From contig SDOA01000001.1 in NCBI GenBank assembly GCA_004524595.1, positions 18,616 through 82,615 of the forward strand: a stretch of 64,000 nt of DNA, in the 5' to 3' direction. Of this stretch, positions 52,311 to 61,663 are shown one piece after another; position 1 is the first letter of the stretch, and each line of letters opens with the position of its first letter. This stretch comes from Candidatus Thorarchaeota archaeon. GTDB lineage: Archaea; Asgardarchaeota; Thorarchaeia; Thorarchaeales; Thorarchaeaceae. The position numbers and the translations under genes are program-made. Under the pieces are notes generated by a model, which saw only the letters and a list, made by a program, of their open reading frames with translations, did no database searches and had not been told where the DNA came from.

Positions 52311-52850
52311 TTGAAGATAGTTATTATAACAGGTATGCCTGGTGCTGGCAAGAGTGAATTAGCTGATGCATTTCGTAAAACCACGACTCCAGTTATCGTC
52401 ATGGGTGATATCATTCGTGAGGAAACTAAAAACAGAGGCCTCGAACCAAATCCCGAAAATACTAGGAAAGTCATGTTAGAGTTACGAGAATTATCTGGTC
52501 CAGGTGCAGTAGCCACACACTGTCTAGACACTCTACAAAAAATATCTTCAGATACCATCATCATTGAAGGTTGTAGAAGTATTGCTGAAATTGATGTCTT
52601 TACTGAATTTGCTGAAGAAGTAATAACAGTCTGTGTTCATTCGTCTCCAAAGAAGAGATACCAAAGACTACGCGATAGGAATAGAGCTGACGCTCCACAA
52701 TCTTGGGACGTCTTCAAAGAAAGGGACTTGAGAGAAATATCTGTCGGACTAGGTGGTGTAATTGCACTCAGTGATATCGTGCTAATCAATGAAGGAACTC
52801 TCGATGAATTACGTACTGCATCACAAGAACTTGCAAAGAAGTTGACCTAG
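52311..52850 (+). CDS. UPF0200 family nucleotide kinase-like protein
   Basis: P-loop kinase-like protein, 179 residues from TTG 52311. ITGMPGAGKSELADAF (about 5-20) is the Walker A; VMGDIIREETKNRG is the nucleoside-monophosphate-kinase-like segment; IIIEGCRS is the Walker B region; RLRDRNRADAP is the lid. It belongs to the archaeal UPF0200/dephospho-CoA-kinase-like group, whose exact substrate I cannot name. It is one base from the UPF0201 gene, a pairing repeated in other archaea. Confidence 0.8.
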   Translation: MKIVIITGMPGAGKSELADAFRKTTTPVIVMGDIIREETKNRGLEPNPENTRKVMLELRELSGPGAVATHCLDTLQKISSDTIIIEGCRSIAEIDVFTEFAEEVITVCVHSSPKKRYQRLRDRNRADAPQSWDVFKERDLREISVGLGGVIALSDIVLINEGTLDELRTASQELAKKLT

Positions 52851-52851
52851 T

Positions 52852-53274
52852 ATGCGATTAATAGTCAGCTGTTCAGTCTATCTTACTGAAGATGTACACA
52901 GAGTGCAAAAAGCAATAGAGAATTTTTTTGGTGTAACTTCAGTCGAAATAATCAAGAAGGATGATCATTCAGATATAATAACGACTGAGATTACTCAGGC
53001 TAATCTTACCAATATCCGACAGATAGTTCACGATAAGAGAATAATTGATGCAGTCCGTGTACGTTTCCTTCGAAATCGCGATAAACTATGTTCCGCTATC
53101 TTTTTAGATAAACAAGCGGCCTTTGTAGGAAAGCTAAGATTACTTGATAATGATAATGAAGATCCTCCTTTGGGGTATATAGAGCTCCGAATTGATTTTA
53201 CCACAGAACCAGAATTTGAAAAATTCTTGGAATGGTTCAGTCCCCCAACAAAGAATGGCAAAATAATAGTCTAG
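52852..53274 (+). CDS. UPF0201 family RNA-binding-like protein
   Basis: 140 residues. MRLIVSCSVYLTEDVHRVQKAIENFFG and FLDKQAAFVGKLRLLDND, then PPLGYIELRIDF, match the UPF0201 pattern; the C-terminus ends FLEWFSPPTKNGKIIV. It folds as alpha/beta and is often adjacent to UPF0200 or exosome-linked genes. It overlaps the convergent Trm-G10 gene by 4 bases. Function unknown beyond the family context. Confidence 0.8.
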   Translation: MRLIVSCSVYLTEDVHRVQKAIENFFGVTSVEIIKKDDHSDIITTEITQANLTNIRQIVHDKRIIDAVRVRFLRNRDKLCSAIFLDKQAAFVGKLRLLDNDNEDPPLGYIELRIDFTTEPEFEKFLEWFSPPTKNGKIIV

Positions 53275-54296
53275 ACCTTGATGGTTACTATTTCACGTAC
53301 AAGTCCACTATGCACACGCATTTTGAAATCAAGTCCAATCAGAAGACCGCAGTCTTCAACCAGACGTGGTAAATTCATTTCCGCATCTCCGCATATACAA
53401 ACACGTTCTTCCCTTGAATCAATAATTGAATCTATCCTCTCTAGCATTGTTTCTATAAGTTTGATTGATTGGCCACCTCTTGTTGAACTTGATCTTCCAT
53501 ATGGTGGGTCTGTTACTATACAGTCCACAGAACTGATTGGAATATGTTGAGCATCTGCTTGTATGATACTATATTTATGACCTATCTCCCTAAGATTCAT
53601 TCTTGCGCCTGTTAGTAATTTCCAATTCAAATCCAATCCAATCACAAAGGCTCCTAAGTAGGAGGCCTCACAAAGAATTCCGCCGCCTCCACAAAAAGGA
53701 TCCAACATAACTTCTCCTTTTTTGACCTGAACAAGATTACACATCACTCTTGCAAGCTTACTGTTCATCATACTCGGGTGAAAGAATGGTTTCTTACCAG
53801 GTTCTCTATCTTTAAGATCAATACGAAGCTTGGAATCATTTGATAAACATATCAACACGTTTTCATCCGTAAGAATAACAAGAATCTGTTTTGCCGCGTT
53901 TCTTAAATCAACATTTGCACCAGCCGCGGTCTTAATATGTGCCCCTAAATCACGTTCTAATTGATTCCTTTTTTCTGATTCAATATTAGTACCTACACAG
54001 AGGATCTTAATACTAAATGTATCTCTTGAAGTCATCAGACACCTCCAGATATTTGATGATTCTTTTGCCCTCAAACTCTCAACAGAGTCTGCTTCATATA
54101 TGATTCTACCAGCTCTTTGAGTAAGAGCTGCTCTATCTAGGATAAATTCTGAAATACTGATAGCAGATTCAATTATTGCAAGACGTTCAATCCAATCAAT
54201 TCTCACATCTGATAATACTGACCTTAATAGACTATACACTTCCGCCTTAGCGAGTTCAACGTTCTCACCTGATACATATACAAACCATTTGGTCAA
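53271..54296 (-). CDS. trmG10: tRNA (guanine(10)-N2)-dimethyltransferase (Trm-G10)
   Basis: Methylates G10 in tRNA. An N-terminal THUMP domain (about 40-150) is followed by a SAM-dependent methyltransferase: DPFCGGGGILCEASYLGAFVIGLDLN (about 200-225) and catalytic DPPYGRSSSTRG (about 266-277). The TTG at 54296, giving MTKWFVYVSGENVELAKAEV, is chosen because the longer frame (to 54356) runs back into the GPN gene with atypical sequence. It is 341 residues. It follows the GPN GTPase gene by about 10 bases on the same strand. Confidence 0.92.
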   Translation of the reverse strand: MTKWFVYVSGENVELAKAEVYSLLRSVLSDVRIDWIERLAIIESAISISEFILDRAALTQRAGRIIYEADSVESLRAKESSNIWRCLMTSRDTFSIKILCVGTNIESEKRNQLERDLGAHIKTAAGANVDLRNAAKQILVILTDENVLICLSNDSKLRIDLKDREPGKKPFFHPSMMNSKLARVMCNLVQVKKGEVMLDPFCGGGGILCEASYLGAFVIGLDLNWKLLTGARMNLREIGHKYSIIQADAQHIPISSVDCIVTDPPYGRSSSTRGGQSIKLIETMLERIDSIIDSREERVCICGDAEMNLPRLVEDCGLLIGLDFKMRVHSGLVREIVTIKV

Positions 54297-54306
54297 ATAT
54301 TCATCA

Positions 54307-55071
54307 CTACTCGTACAGATTGTCGCCGCCAGAAAACACACGTTGCATTTCACCATAGAGAATATCCAGACCAGTCATATCTTTAGCAGAAACTGGTACT
54401 GTTGCACTAGCTGTTCCAATATTTTCAAGCATTTCCAGAACTGATTTTGAGTATTCTCTAACCAGCCCCTCGGATGATTTGTCCAATGCATCTTCAAGTA
54501 CGTGAATTTCAGTTCCCCATTGTACTACTTCATCAATTTCATCATCTGTGAGGATATCAGATTTACTGAGAATATTCTGTTGTGGTAATCCAAATCTGAT
54601 ATTAATTGAAAGCCCAAGAAGCATTGATGAAAGATACCCCGGTGCAGTTCTAGCAATGTTAGAATCAAGAAGATACAATGAAATCGTAGGATCATCTCCC
54701 TTAAGCTCCGATACTATTAACGGTCCAGAATTGCGATAAGCAAACAGTTCCATTTGACCTGGGCAATCCACAAGCACATAATCTCGCTCCGTTTCTACAA
54801 TCTCCTCTCTTAAATCATCTACATGTCCTACAGCCATGTCAAGCGAAGCGACTAAAGCACCATTTGGTCCCAATCCGAATGTATTCATTACTTCACCATA
54901 ATCAACATATTCTCTAATGTCAACATCACTGGTATATGGTGGACTATCAACACCTGGATCAATATTGACTACGGCTACACTCAAATCTGACCCAACCAGC
55001 CATTTCTCAAGAGATGATGTTAACAGTGATTTTCCTGAACCTGCAGTTCCAACAAGAAATATGAAAAACAT
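54307..55071 (-). CDS. GPN-loop GTPase
   Basis: 254 residues from ATG 55071. P-loop VGTAGSGKSLLTSSL (about 6-20), the family-defining loop LGPNGALVASLD (about 68), VDCPGQMELFAY (G3) and SKSD (G4). In eukaryotes GPN GTPases assist RNA polymerase II biogenesis; archaea have a single homodimeric form. It is operonic with Trm-G10. Complete. Confidence 0.94.
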   Translation of the reverse strand: MFFIFLVGTAGSGKSLLTSSLEKWLVGSDLSVAVVNIDPGVDSPPYTSDVDIREYVDYGEVMNTFGLGPNGALVASLDMAVGHVDDLREEIVETERDYVLVDCPGQMELFAYRNSGPLIVSELKGDDPTISLYLLDSNIARTAPGYLSSMLLGLSINIRFGLPQQNILSKSDILTDDEIDEVVQWGTEIHVLEDALDKSSEGLVREYSKSVLEMLENIGTASATVPVSAKDMTGLDILYGEMQRVFSGGDNLYE

Positions 55072-55170
55072 TGAAAGGACCACTTTATTCTTAGTTTGTG
55101 TATATTTTTAGTTCTTCGGTAGGTCATAATTATCAAATGTTCCCATTCTGCACAAGTCTTATCTATAATC

Positions 55171-55935
55171 TTGAAAATCAAACAAGATATGGAAACGAGT
55201 GAAGCCCTACAGCGGCTGGCAGAAGCGATGGCAGGTGAGATATGTCTTGCTGAGAATGATCCAGGCGCAGTAATGAGAAGATGGCGCGAACGTTTCCACA
55301 TATCACAAAAGAGTCTTGCTAAACATCTCAATGTTTCACCTTCAGTAATTAGTGATTATGAGAGCGGAAGAAGAAAATCGCCACGGGTAGAAACAATAAA
55401 ACGGTTTGTTGAAGGTCTCATTGAAATGGATGCAGAAGATGGCGGAAGAGTTGCGGTAGCTCTAGAGAAATTAATAGCTCCTGAGATTGCATCCGATGCT
55501 ATTCTTGATAGTCGCGAGTTTGGATTTCCAGTTCCTGCAAAACTATTAGTTGAACACCTTGATTGTAAAATCTTGACGCATCGTAATCTCCTTGATCGAG
55601 ATATCTATGGATATACCGCACTAGACAGTATCAAAGCCATAGTGAGTCTCACCCCTCAACAGCTCTTGAAACTCTATGGAGGAACCACACAAAGAGGTGC
55701 TATTCTTACGAATGTATCAACTGGGAGGTCTCCAATGGTAGCAATTAAGGCGAGTCAGATTGGCACATCTATTGCTGTAAAACCAGCCGTCGTAATTCTT
55801 CAGGGAGTTAAGGAACTTGACCCTCTGGCGGTTAAAATTGCAGATAGTATCCATCTTCCGCTTTGTGTATCCGAGATTAAATCGGCAGAGGACCTAATAC
55901 GTGAGGTTCGAGCCTTTGACCCTCAGATGAAATAA
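55171..55935 (+). CDS. XRE-family transcriptional regulator (archaeal, COG1709-like)
   Basis: 254 residues. An N-terminal helix precedes a Cro/C1 HTH (about 31-85, FHISQKSLAKHLNVSPSVISDYESGRRKSPRVETI). A 150-residue C-terminal domain follows (DSREFGFPVPAKLLVEHLD ... YGGTTQRGAILTNVSTGRSPMVAIKASQ ... PAVVILQGVKELDPLAVKIAD) typical of a conserved archaeal regulator group. Its ligand is unknown. The HD phosphohydrolase starts 12 bases downstream, so they likely form an operon. Confidence 0.85.
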   Translation: MKIKQDMETSEALQRLAEAMAGEICLAENDPGAVMRRWRERFHISQKSLAKHLNVSPSVISDYESGRRKSPRVETIKRFVEGLIEMDAEDGGRVAVALEKLIAPEIASDAILDSREFGFPVPAKLLVEHLDCKILTHRNLLDRDIYGYTALDSIKAIVSLTPQQLLKLYGGTTQRGAILTNVSTGRSPMVAIKASQIGTSIAVKPAVVILQGVKELDPLAVKIADSIHLPLCVSEIKSAEDLIREVRAFDPQMK

Positions 55936-55947
55936 TAGGTGATTGAA

Positions 55948-57243
55948 ATGGACTTTGTGATGGAAATCAATGATCCAATCCATGACTTCATCGGAATAAC
56001 AAATATTGAATCTAAGATTATTAATTCTGGTCCTTACCAGAGACTCCGAAGAATTAAACAACTCTCGGGAGGTCATTTTGTCTATCCAACTGCTGAACAT
56101 ACACGCTTTGCTCATTGTATTGGTGTAATGCATCTTGCAGGCCGTATTGGTCGAAGACTTTTGAGTGAATTGAAGCTTGGTGATGATGTACTTCAAGAGG
56201 TCAGAGTTGCTGGACTCTTACATGATCTTGGTCATGGCCCATTCAGTCACGTCTTTGAAGAGGCATTAATCGAGAAAAAAGGGTGGAATCACGAAGATGT
56301 CACCGAGTGGCTAGTCATGAAGAGTGAAATTGGTGACATCCTTGAAACTGAAGGAATTTCAAAGAAGCGAATAGCAGACCTAGTTCGAGGGCGTAGAAAG
56401 GCCAAGAAAGATGCTGTAGTAAGCAGTATTGTTGCAGGACAGGTTGATGCTGACAAAATGGACTACTTGATTCGAGATTCTTTTTATTGCGGCGTAAATT
56501 ATGGGCTTGTGGATATTCAACGTTTGATTGACAGCCTCGAAGTTTCAAGTGATTATTCTCTACATTTTGACATAGCTGCAAGGGGTGCCCTAGAATCTTT
56601 CCTTGTTGCCCGTTATGAGATGTTCCTTAATGTCTATTACCATAAGACCGTACGTAGTGTTGAAGTAATGCTGGTCAAACTCATAACTGCAGCTGATAGT
56701 GTTCTCGCACTGACAAGTTTTCAGACCCCTGAAGAATTCTTAAGACTTGATGATATGTCCCTAGTTTCAATGGTTCGTGAGATAGACCCTAGTGAATCCG
56801 ATGAGGCAAAAGAGGCATCAACAATGATGAATCTCTTAGACTCTCGTATACTTTACAAATCTGCTTTTGAAAAAGTGCTTCATACTCAAGACAAATTTGT
56901 TTCAAAGGTTCTAACAAAACCAAAAGTACGACAAAGCATAGAAGAAGAGATAGCATCGATAGCTGGAATTGAGAACTATGAAGTTATTGTTGATGTTCCC
57001 ACATTACCCTCAGTTCCCTATAACCCCCATCAAATAGATCCAATGGAGATAGCTATCTTTGAAATCATCGACGGACAGAAAGTACCTCATAATCTCTCAG
57101 ACTATTCGAATATAGCAGAAATGATGAAAGGGTACATGGATGTAATTCGTGTATATACCTTTGACAAACATAGATCCAAAGTAGGTAAAGCCGCGAGGGA
57201 AGTCTTCCAAGAAGTTCCAGATACTGCACTAATTCATATGTAA
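55948..57243 (+). CDS. HD-domain phosphohydrolase (dNTPase-like, COG1078)
   Basis: 431 residues from ATG 55948 with AGGTGA upstream. The metal-binding HD motif is GLLHDLGHGPFSHVFEE (about 92-108), preceded by HTRFAHCIGVMHLAG, and the later QVDADKMDYLIRDSFYCGVNYG is the SAMHD1/dGTPase-type segment. Likely hydrolyses a nucleotide triphosphate. It begins with the family hallmark EINDPIHDFIGI. Probably under control of the co-transcribed XRE regulator. Confidence 0.88.
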   Translation: MDFVMEINDPIHDFIGITNIESKIINSGPYQRLRRIKQLSGGHFVYPTAEHTRFAHCIGVMHLAGRIGRRLLSELKLGDDVLQEVRVAGLLHDLGHGPFSHVFEEALIEKKGWNHEDVTEWLVMKSEIGDILETEGISKKRIADLVRGRRKAKKDAVVSSIVAGQVDADKMDYLIRDSFYCGVNYGLVDIQRLIDSLEVSSDYSLHFDIAARGALESFLVARYEMFLNVYYHKTVRSVEVMLVKLITAADSVLALTSFQTPEEFLRLDDMSLVSMVREIDPSESDEAKEASTMMNLLDSRILYKSAFEKVLHTQDKFVSKVLTKPKVRQSIEEEIASIAGIENYEVIVDVPTLPSVPYNPHQIDPMEIAIFEIIDGQKVPHNLSDYSNIAEMMKGYMDVIRVYTFDKHRSKVGKAAREVFQEVPDTALIHM

Positions 57244-57383
57244 AATGACCATCTATAGTCGGATATCAAGAATAATTCGCATCTCATCACGATAAGCAGG
57301 TCTTAGGATTTTCTGTGTGGAGATTATATAGCATGAATTAGATTTTACATTGAATGAAAGAAGTTCTCTGGGGCTGAGAACAT

Positions 57384-58331
57384 TTGAGTGATGAACTAAC
57401 CGAAACCTTACAGAATATTAAAACGATAACAGGTGTTGAGAATGTCGTTCTGATTCAGAAAGACGGTCTCCCTGTAGCAAGCGCAGGAGTTTGGTTCAGT
57501 AAAGAAGAAGTCTTTGCTGTAGCATCTTCAACATGTGCAATATTTGGAGTAGCAAAACTGATTCATGGTGATTTCAATTATCTATTAATGGAATCCGAAA
57601 CCTCCAAAGTGTTTCTTGCTTCTTTACCAAATGATCCTGATTATTTTCTAACGATTACTACAGCCCCACGAGTGAATCTTGCAGCATTATTCATTGAGAT
57701 GAAAGACAACCTCTCGCGTCTATCCTTCTTATTAAAGCAACATGTTGATGGCCGTCTCCCACCTCTACGATCTTATAGTTCTGATGAAACCAGTCGTGTC
57801 TTAGAAGGATTTGCAGTAGCAGAGGGTCGAGACACAATCTATGGCATGTCTCGTTCTGTTATCTCACTCGATAGGTCTCAAGCACTTAGTCTAAGAGCAC
57901 TTCTTCGTCAAGTACATGATTGCATTCCAAACATAGGCTCTGTCTTTTTATCATTAAGTGGAGGTGTTCGTGTATCATTAGAAGGGTTCACTAATGATAG
58001 ACTTGCTGCAATGTCCTTTGCATTGCATGATGCATCAGAACGAGTTGTAAGAACACTCAGAAATAGTTCCCTTCAGACAGTACTATGTGAAACTAGCGAA
58101 ACTAGACATTTTATCTATGCAGTTCCTAATGGCGTATTTAGTCTCTGGGTGGACAAAGATAGTCAAAAACTTGGATTAATGAGATTATTATTGAAGCATT
58201 ACATCGATGAAATTCGACGTATTCTTGCTTCTGTTAACATGGTGAAGCCAGCAGTACCTGATGACTTGAAAGAACTTCTTCTCACAGGAGGTTCTGATAG
58301 AGGTCTTCTTTTAGCGAGGAGAGATAAATGA
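57384..58331 (+). CDS. Tandem roadblock/LC7 domain protein (MglB-like)
   Basis: 315 residues from TTG 57384. The first roadblock domain (about 5-110) has LQNIKTITGVENVVLIQKDGLPVASAGVWF and YFLTITTAPRVNLAALFIEMK. A second, more divergent one (about 155-290) has SLRALLRQVHDCIPNIGSVFLSLSGGVRVSLEG and ends LLLKHYIDEIRRIL. A proline/serine linker joins them. Roadblock proteins act as GTPase-activating or scaffolding partners of MglA/Rag-like GTPases. It overlaps the next gene by 4 bases (ATGA), and an MglA-like GTPase completes the operon. Confidence 0.75.
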   Translation: MSDELTETLQNIKTITGVENVVLIQKDGLPVASAGVWFSKEEVFAVASSTCAIFGVAKLIHGDFNYLLMESETSKVFLASLPNDPDYFLTITTAPRVNLAALFIEMKDNLSRLSFLLKQHVDGRLPPLRSYSSDETSRVLEGFAVAEGRDTIYGMSRSVISLDRSQALSLRALLRQVHDCIPNIGSVFLSLSGGVRVSLEGFTNDRLAAMSFALHDASERVVRTLRNSSLQTVLCETSETRHFIYAVPNGVFSLWVDKDSQKLGLMRLLLKHYIDEIRRILASVNMVKPAVPDDLKELLLTGGSDRGLLLARRDK

Positions 58332-59248
58332 CCTATTCAATATTAAGAATGATTGAGCTGATGAACGACCAATTCCCACTACTGCTGAATGCGGTATTAG
58401 AGAGAATGCCTGTCATCATTGCAGGTGAGGACATAGAACTAGTTGATGACATAACTGAGAGCATAACAACATTATGTTCCCATCGTCATAAACTCGTATT
58501 CTGGCGTGATTTTACTTCGGAATCGGAAATATTAGCTGTTTGGGAGGAGGAGAAACATAACTATGAAGTAAATAGGACAGTAGTATGCGGTCTGTCAGGT
58601 AATCTGAGACTTGCATTGGATCGGATTTCACGATTTACAGGATGGGTGTTGGCAGTTCCACTAGGATCAACAGTACTAGGAGTTGAAGTGACTGAAAGGA
58701 CCCTTGACGATGTAGTAACACATATTTTACGTAACTCGGGTAATTGTGGTATCTTACGTATCTCTTCTCCATCATCAATTTCGTTCTCTCTTGTACGACA
58801 CACAGATAGTACTTTGAATGTTGAAAATAGAATTGTGAGTAAAATTTTGGTACGAAAAAAGCAATCACTTGAAAGAATCAGAAGACTTCTTACAAAGTCA
58901 TTAAGAGGGATGAATGTTTCTGAACATATAATTAATGCAGTACTGAAGCTTGATGACGAATCAGAAAAACTCACACAAGATGTATTCGAGGAAGAGATTA
59001 ACAATTATGTTCATGCCGCTCGAAGAGCTGTCACTCTTTTATCAAGAATTCGACTTGCTAGAGAACTTGGCGCATCAACCACTCTTACAGAAAGAAATCT
59101 CTATGAAGCAATAGGTTGGGATGGTGGTGATTTGGCTGACCTGATTAGATTCATTAGAGCAGAATGGCAAGAAGATTTCTCTGACTGTATAAAAATGGGT
59201 ACATTATCAGGATTAGGAGCTTGGGTTGACAGTATGTGGGGCACATGA
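58328..59248 (+). CDS. Unknown protein in roadblock-GTPase operon
   Basis: 306 residues, no family recognised. N-terminal alpha/beta part (about 1-140): VIIAGEDIELVDDITESI, HKLVFWRDFTSESEI, RTVVCGLSG, TGWVLAVPLGSTVLGVEVTERTLDDVVTHILR. It resembles a nucleotide-binding-like sandwich without a P-loop. The C-terminal half (165-290) is helical and charged (KKQSLERIRRLLTKSLRGMNVSE ... ARRAVTLLSRIRLARELG). Overlapping start with the roadblock gene and a 12-base gap to the GTPase gene imply co-translation and probably one complex. Candidate new regulator or effector of the GTPase. Confidence 0.7.
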   Translation: MTYSILRMIELMNDQFPLLLNAVLERMPVIIAGEDIELVDDITESITTLCSHRHKLVFWRDFTSESEILAVWEEEKHNYEVNRTVVCGLSGNLRLALDRISRFTGWVLAVPLGSTVLGVEVTERTLDDVVTHILRNSGNCGILRISSPSSISFSLVRHTDSTLNVENRIVSKILVRKKQSLERIRRLLTKSLRGMNVSEHIINAVLKLDDESEKLTQDVFEEEINNYVHAARRAVTLLSRIRLARELGASTTLTERNLYEAIGWDGGDLADLIRFIRAEWQEDFSDCIKMGTLSGLGAWVDSMWGT

Positions 59249-59260
59249 TGTAGGGGGATT

Positions 59261-59848
59261 ATGATAGTGATTATTGATTATGGAAATAGAACAGTTGGAC
59301 TTAAGATAGTCTTCTTTGGACCTGCAATGAGTGGTAAGACTACAGCAATTCGTTGGCTCTTTTCATCTTTAGATTATAATGAGAAATTGACATCCATCGA
59401 AAATACTGTTGGTCGAACAATGTTTTGCGACTTTGGTACAATCCCTTTTCCCTTGAGTGAAACTTGGACAATCAATGCTCATATCTGGTCTGCTACTGGA
59501 CAAGATTTCTATCGCTCTACTAGAGAGGTTGTACTTGTTGGAGCCGATGGTGTGATATTTATGGCTGACTCACAGGACAGTCTTTTAGATGAAAATCTCG
59601 CCAGTTGGAAAGAACTTATGTCGATGATTACAGAAGAAGAGCGACCGTTACCTGTTGTGATATGCCTAAATAAACAAGACCTCTCTAATATTCTTGATGA
59701 AGAACAGCTGAGATTCCACCTAAGGCTTCCATCATCTGTACCTGTATTCAAAAGCATCGCTAGCGAAGGTCATAATATCCTAGAGGCTTTCCAATATATT
59801 TTCCAAGCGGCAATGCGAGCCAGCGTATTAGCAAGACCTGTTTCATAA
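59261..59848 (+). CDS. MglA/Arf-like small GTPase
   Basis: 195 residues. G1 VFFGPAMSGKTTAIRWL (about 16-32), G2-like Thr in ENTVGRTMFCDF, G3 region WSATGQDFYRSTREVVLVGADGVIFMADSQ, G4 NKQD (about 131) and G5-like SIASEGHN. The G3 lacks the usual Asp of DxxG and instead has the TGQxxYxSTR pattern typical of MglA-type GTPases. No prenylation Cys at the C-terminus. Operonic with a tandem roadblock protein, matching the MglA-MglB arrangement of bacteria and the expanded GTPase/roadblock sets of Asgard archaea. Confidence 0.85.
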   Translation: MIVIIDYGNRTVGLKIVFFGPAMSGKTTAIRWLFSSLDYNEKLTSIENTVGRTMFCDFGTIPFPLSETWTINAHIWSATGQDFYRSTREVVLVGADGVIFMADSQDSLLDENLASWKELMSMITEEERPLPVVICLNKQDLSNILDEEQLRFHLRLPSSVPVFKSIASEGHNILEAFQYIFQAAMRASVLARPVS

Positions 59849-59968
59849 TAAACTGCCATGCCCTTACAAACTTGATTTCAACAAACCATTTATACGAACT
59901 ATAATGACTTGAGTCTTAGTCTATTGTAATTCTATATCTATGATTTTATCAATCTGAGGCTAGCTGAA

Positions 59969-61663
59969 TTGAGTTCTGTGAAAAATAATACGAAAATAGT
60001 ATTTGTAACTGGCGGAGTCCTGTCTGGTATTGGTAAAGGTGTGACAACTGCAGCAATCGCCAAGCTGTTGCAGTTCCGTGGCTATAATATCCGGATAATC
60101 AAAATTGATCCATATCTCAATATTGACCCCGGTACGCTCAACCCAATTGAACATGGAGAAGTTTTTGTCACAGATCAAACGTGGACCTTTACCCCCGTGG
60201 ATGGCGTAGACTTTATCATCTCTGAAATAGACCTCGATTTTGGTACATATGAACGTTTCACAGGAATGAATGTTCATCCATCACAGAATATCACATCAGG
60301 ACAGATTTACATGTCTGTAATCCTCGAAGAGAGGAAGGGCGGATTCTTGGGTAGAACCGTTCAAATAATTCCACATATCACTGACCGAATAAAACAAAGA
60401 ATCTGGGATGTTATAAAGAAAGAACCGGTACCTGATATTCTACTAGTTGAAATTGGTGGAACAGTTGGTGACATAGAGGCTATGCCCTTTCTTGAAGCAA
60501 CACGGCAACTTATACGAGAAGTAGGAAAGAATCAAGTAGCCGTTGTTCATGTCACACTCGTTCCTTATGTAAAATCAGTTGGCGAATTCAAGACGAAACC
60601 AACACAACACAGCGTAAGGACCCTCCAGAGTTTAGGGCTTCAACCTGATATAATGGTCTGCAGATCAGAAAAGTCTTTGACAAAATCCGCAAAAGCAAAA
60701 ATTGCGTTATTCTGTAATGTATCAGAAGAACACGTTATTTCAAATCCTGATATATCTATAATATATCAACTTCCTCTCTCCTTTGAAGAGGAAGGTCTTG
60801 GCCACATTCTTGTTGATCTTTTTGCACTTGAACCCCGCAATCCAGATATTGAATCTTGGCAGAATATTGTTGAATCATTTACGACGCCAGAACGTAAAAT
60901 TGTAATTGCAATGCCTGGCAAATATACGACACTTGGTGATTCATATAAGAGCATCAATGAGGCACTTTTTCATGCAGCAGCTGTACATAATGCTCAAGTT
61001 GAGATAAAGTGGATTGAAACCGAAGAGCGTGCAACAGAAACATGCCTCAGAGAAGACCTTGCAGATGTTGATGGAATACTTCTTACACCTGGATTTGGTT
61101 CTCGTGGAGTTGAAGGCATGATTTGTGCTGCAACCTTGGCACTTCATTTAAAAATTCCTCTTCTTGGAATCTGTTATGGTGCACAGCTATCAACCATTGC
61201 GTTCGCTCGAGAGATTATGGGTTGGAAAGGTGCTAACACAACGGAAGTTGATCCTGACAGTCTCTATCCTGTAGTTGACTTGTTAGATGAACAAAAGCTT
61301 ACTGAAGACAAAGGAGGTACGATGAGACTTGGTGGTCATGAAGTGATAATTAAAGAAGGTACCCGTTTGTATGAACTCTATACCCAACATCAAGTTCGTG
61401 AGAGATTTCGTCATAGATTCCATTTAATTGAGAGATATTTGAGCAAGATGTCAGAAAAAGGTCTCATAGTGTCTGCATACGATTCTACCAATCGGATTAT
61501 CAATGCCATTGAGCTCACAAACCATCCATTTTGGATTGGAGTTCAATATCACCCTGAGTTTATATCTCGACCTGGAAACCCACATCCACTTTACTTGGGA
61601 CTAATAAAGGCCGCTCTGGAATATAAGATAGAGAGAGTGAAATCTGGTGGACAAGAATCTTGA
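59969..61663 (+). CDS. pyrG: CTP synthase, with an insertion in the metal/UTP-site loop
   Basis: Makes CTP from UTP, ATP and glutamine. 564 residues from TTG. The synthetase domain starts VTGGVLSGIGKGVTTAAIAKLL and has DPYLNIDPGTLNPIEHGEVFVTDQ. The next stretch carries about a dozen extra residues (TWTFTPVDGVDFIIS) before EIDLDFGTYERFTG, where most CTP synthases have a tight DDGAETDLDLGHYERF. The GATase domain has GICYGAQ (nucleophile Cys) instead of GICLGMQ, and TPGFGSRG instead of PGGFGxRG, with HPEF intact. Still a convincing CTP synthase, but a divergent one. Overlaps nurA by 17 bases. Confidence 0.9.
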   Translation: MSSVKNNTKIVFVTGGVLSGIGKGVTTAAIAKLLQFRGYNIRIIKIDPYLNIDPGTLNPIEHGEVFVTDQTWTFTPVDGVDFIISEIDLDFGTYERFTGMNVHPSQNITSGQIYMSVILEERKGGFLGRTVQIIPHITDRIKQRIWDVIKKEPVPDILLVEIGGTVGDIEAMPFLEATRQLIREVGKNQVAVVHVTLVPYVKSVGEFKTKPTQHSVRTLQSLGLQPDIMVCRSEKSLTKSAKAKIALFCNVSEEHVISNPDISIIYQLPLSFEEEGLGHILVDLFALEPRNPDIESWQNIVESFTTPERKIVIAMPGKYTTLGDSYKSINEALFHAAAVHNAQVEIKWIETEERATETCLREDLADVDGILLTPGFGSRGVEGMICAATLALHLKIPLLGICYGAQLSTIAFAREIMGWKGANTTEVDPDSLYPVVDLLDEQKLTEDKGGTMRLGGHEVIIKEGTRLYELYTQHQVRERFRHRFHLIERYLSKMSEKGLIVSAYDSTNRIINAIELTNHPFWIGVQYHPEFISRPGNPHPLYLGLIKAALEYKIERVKSGGQES

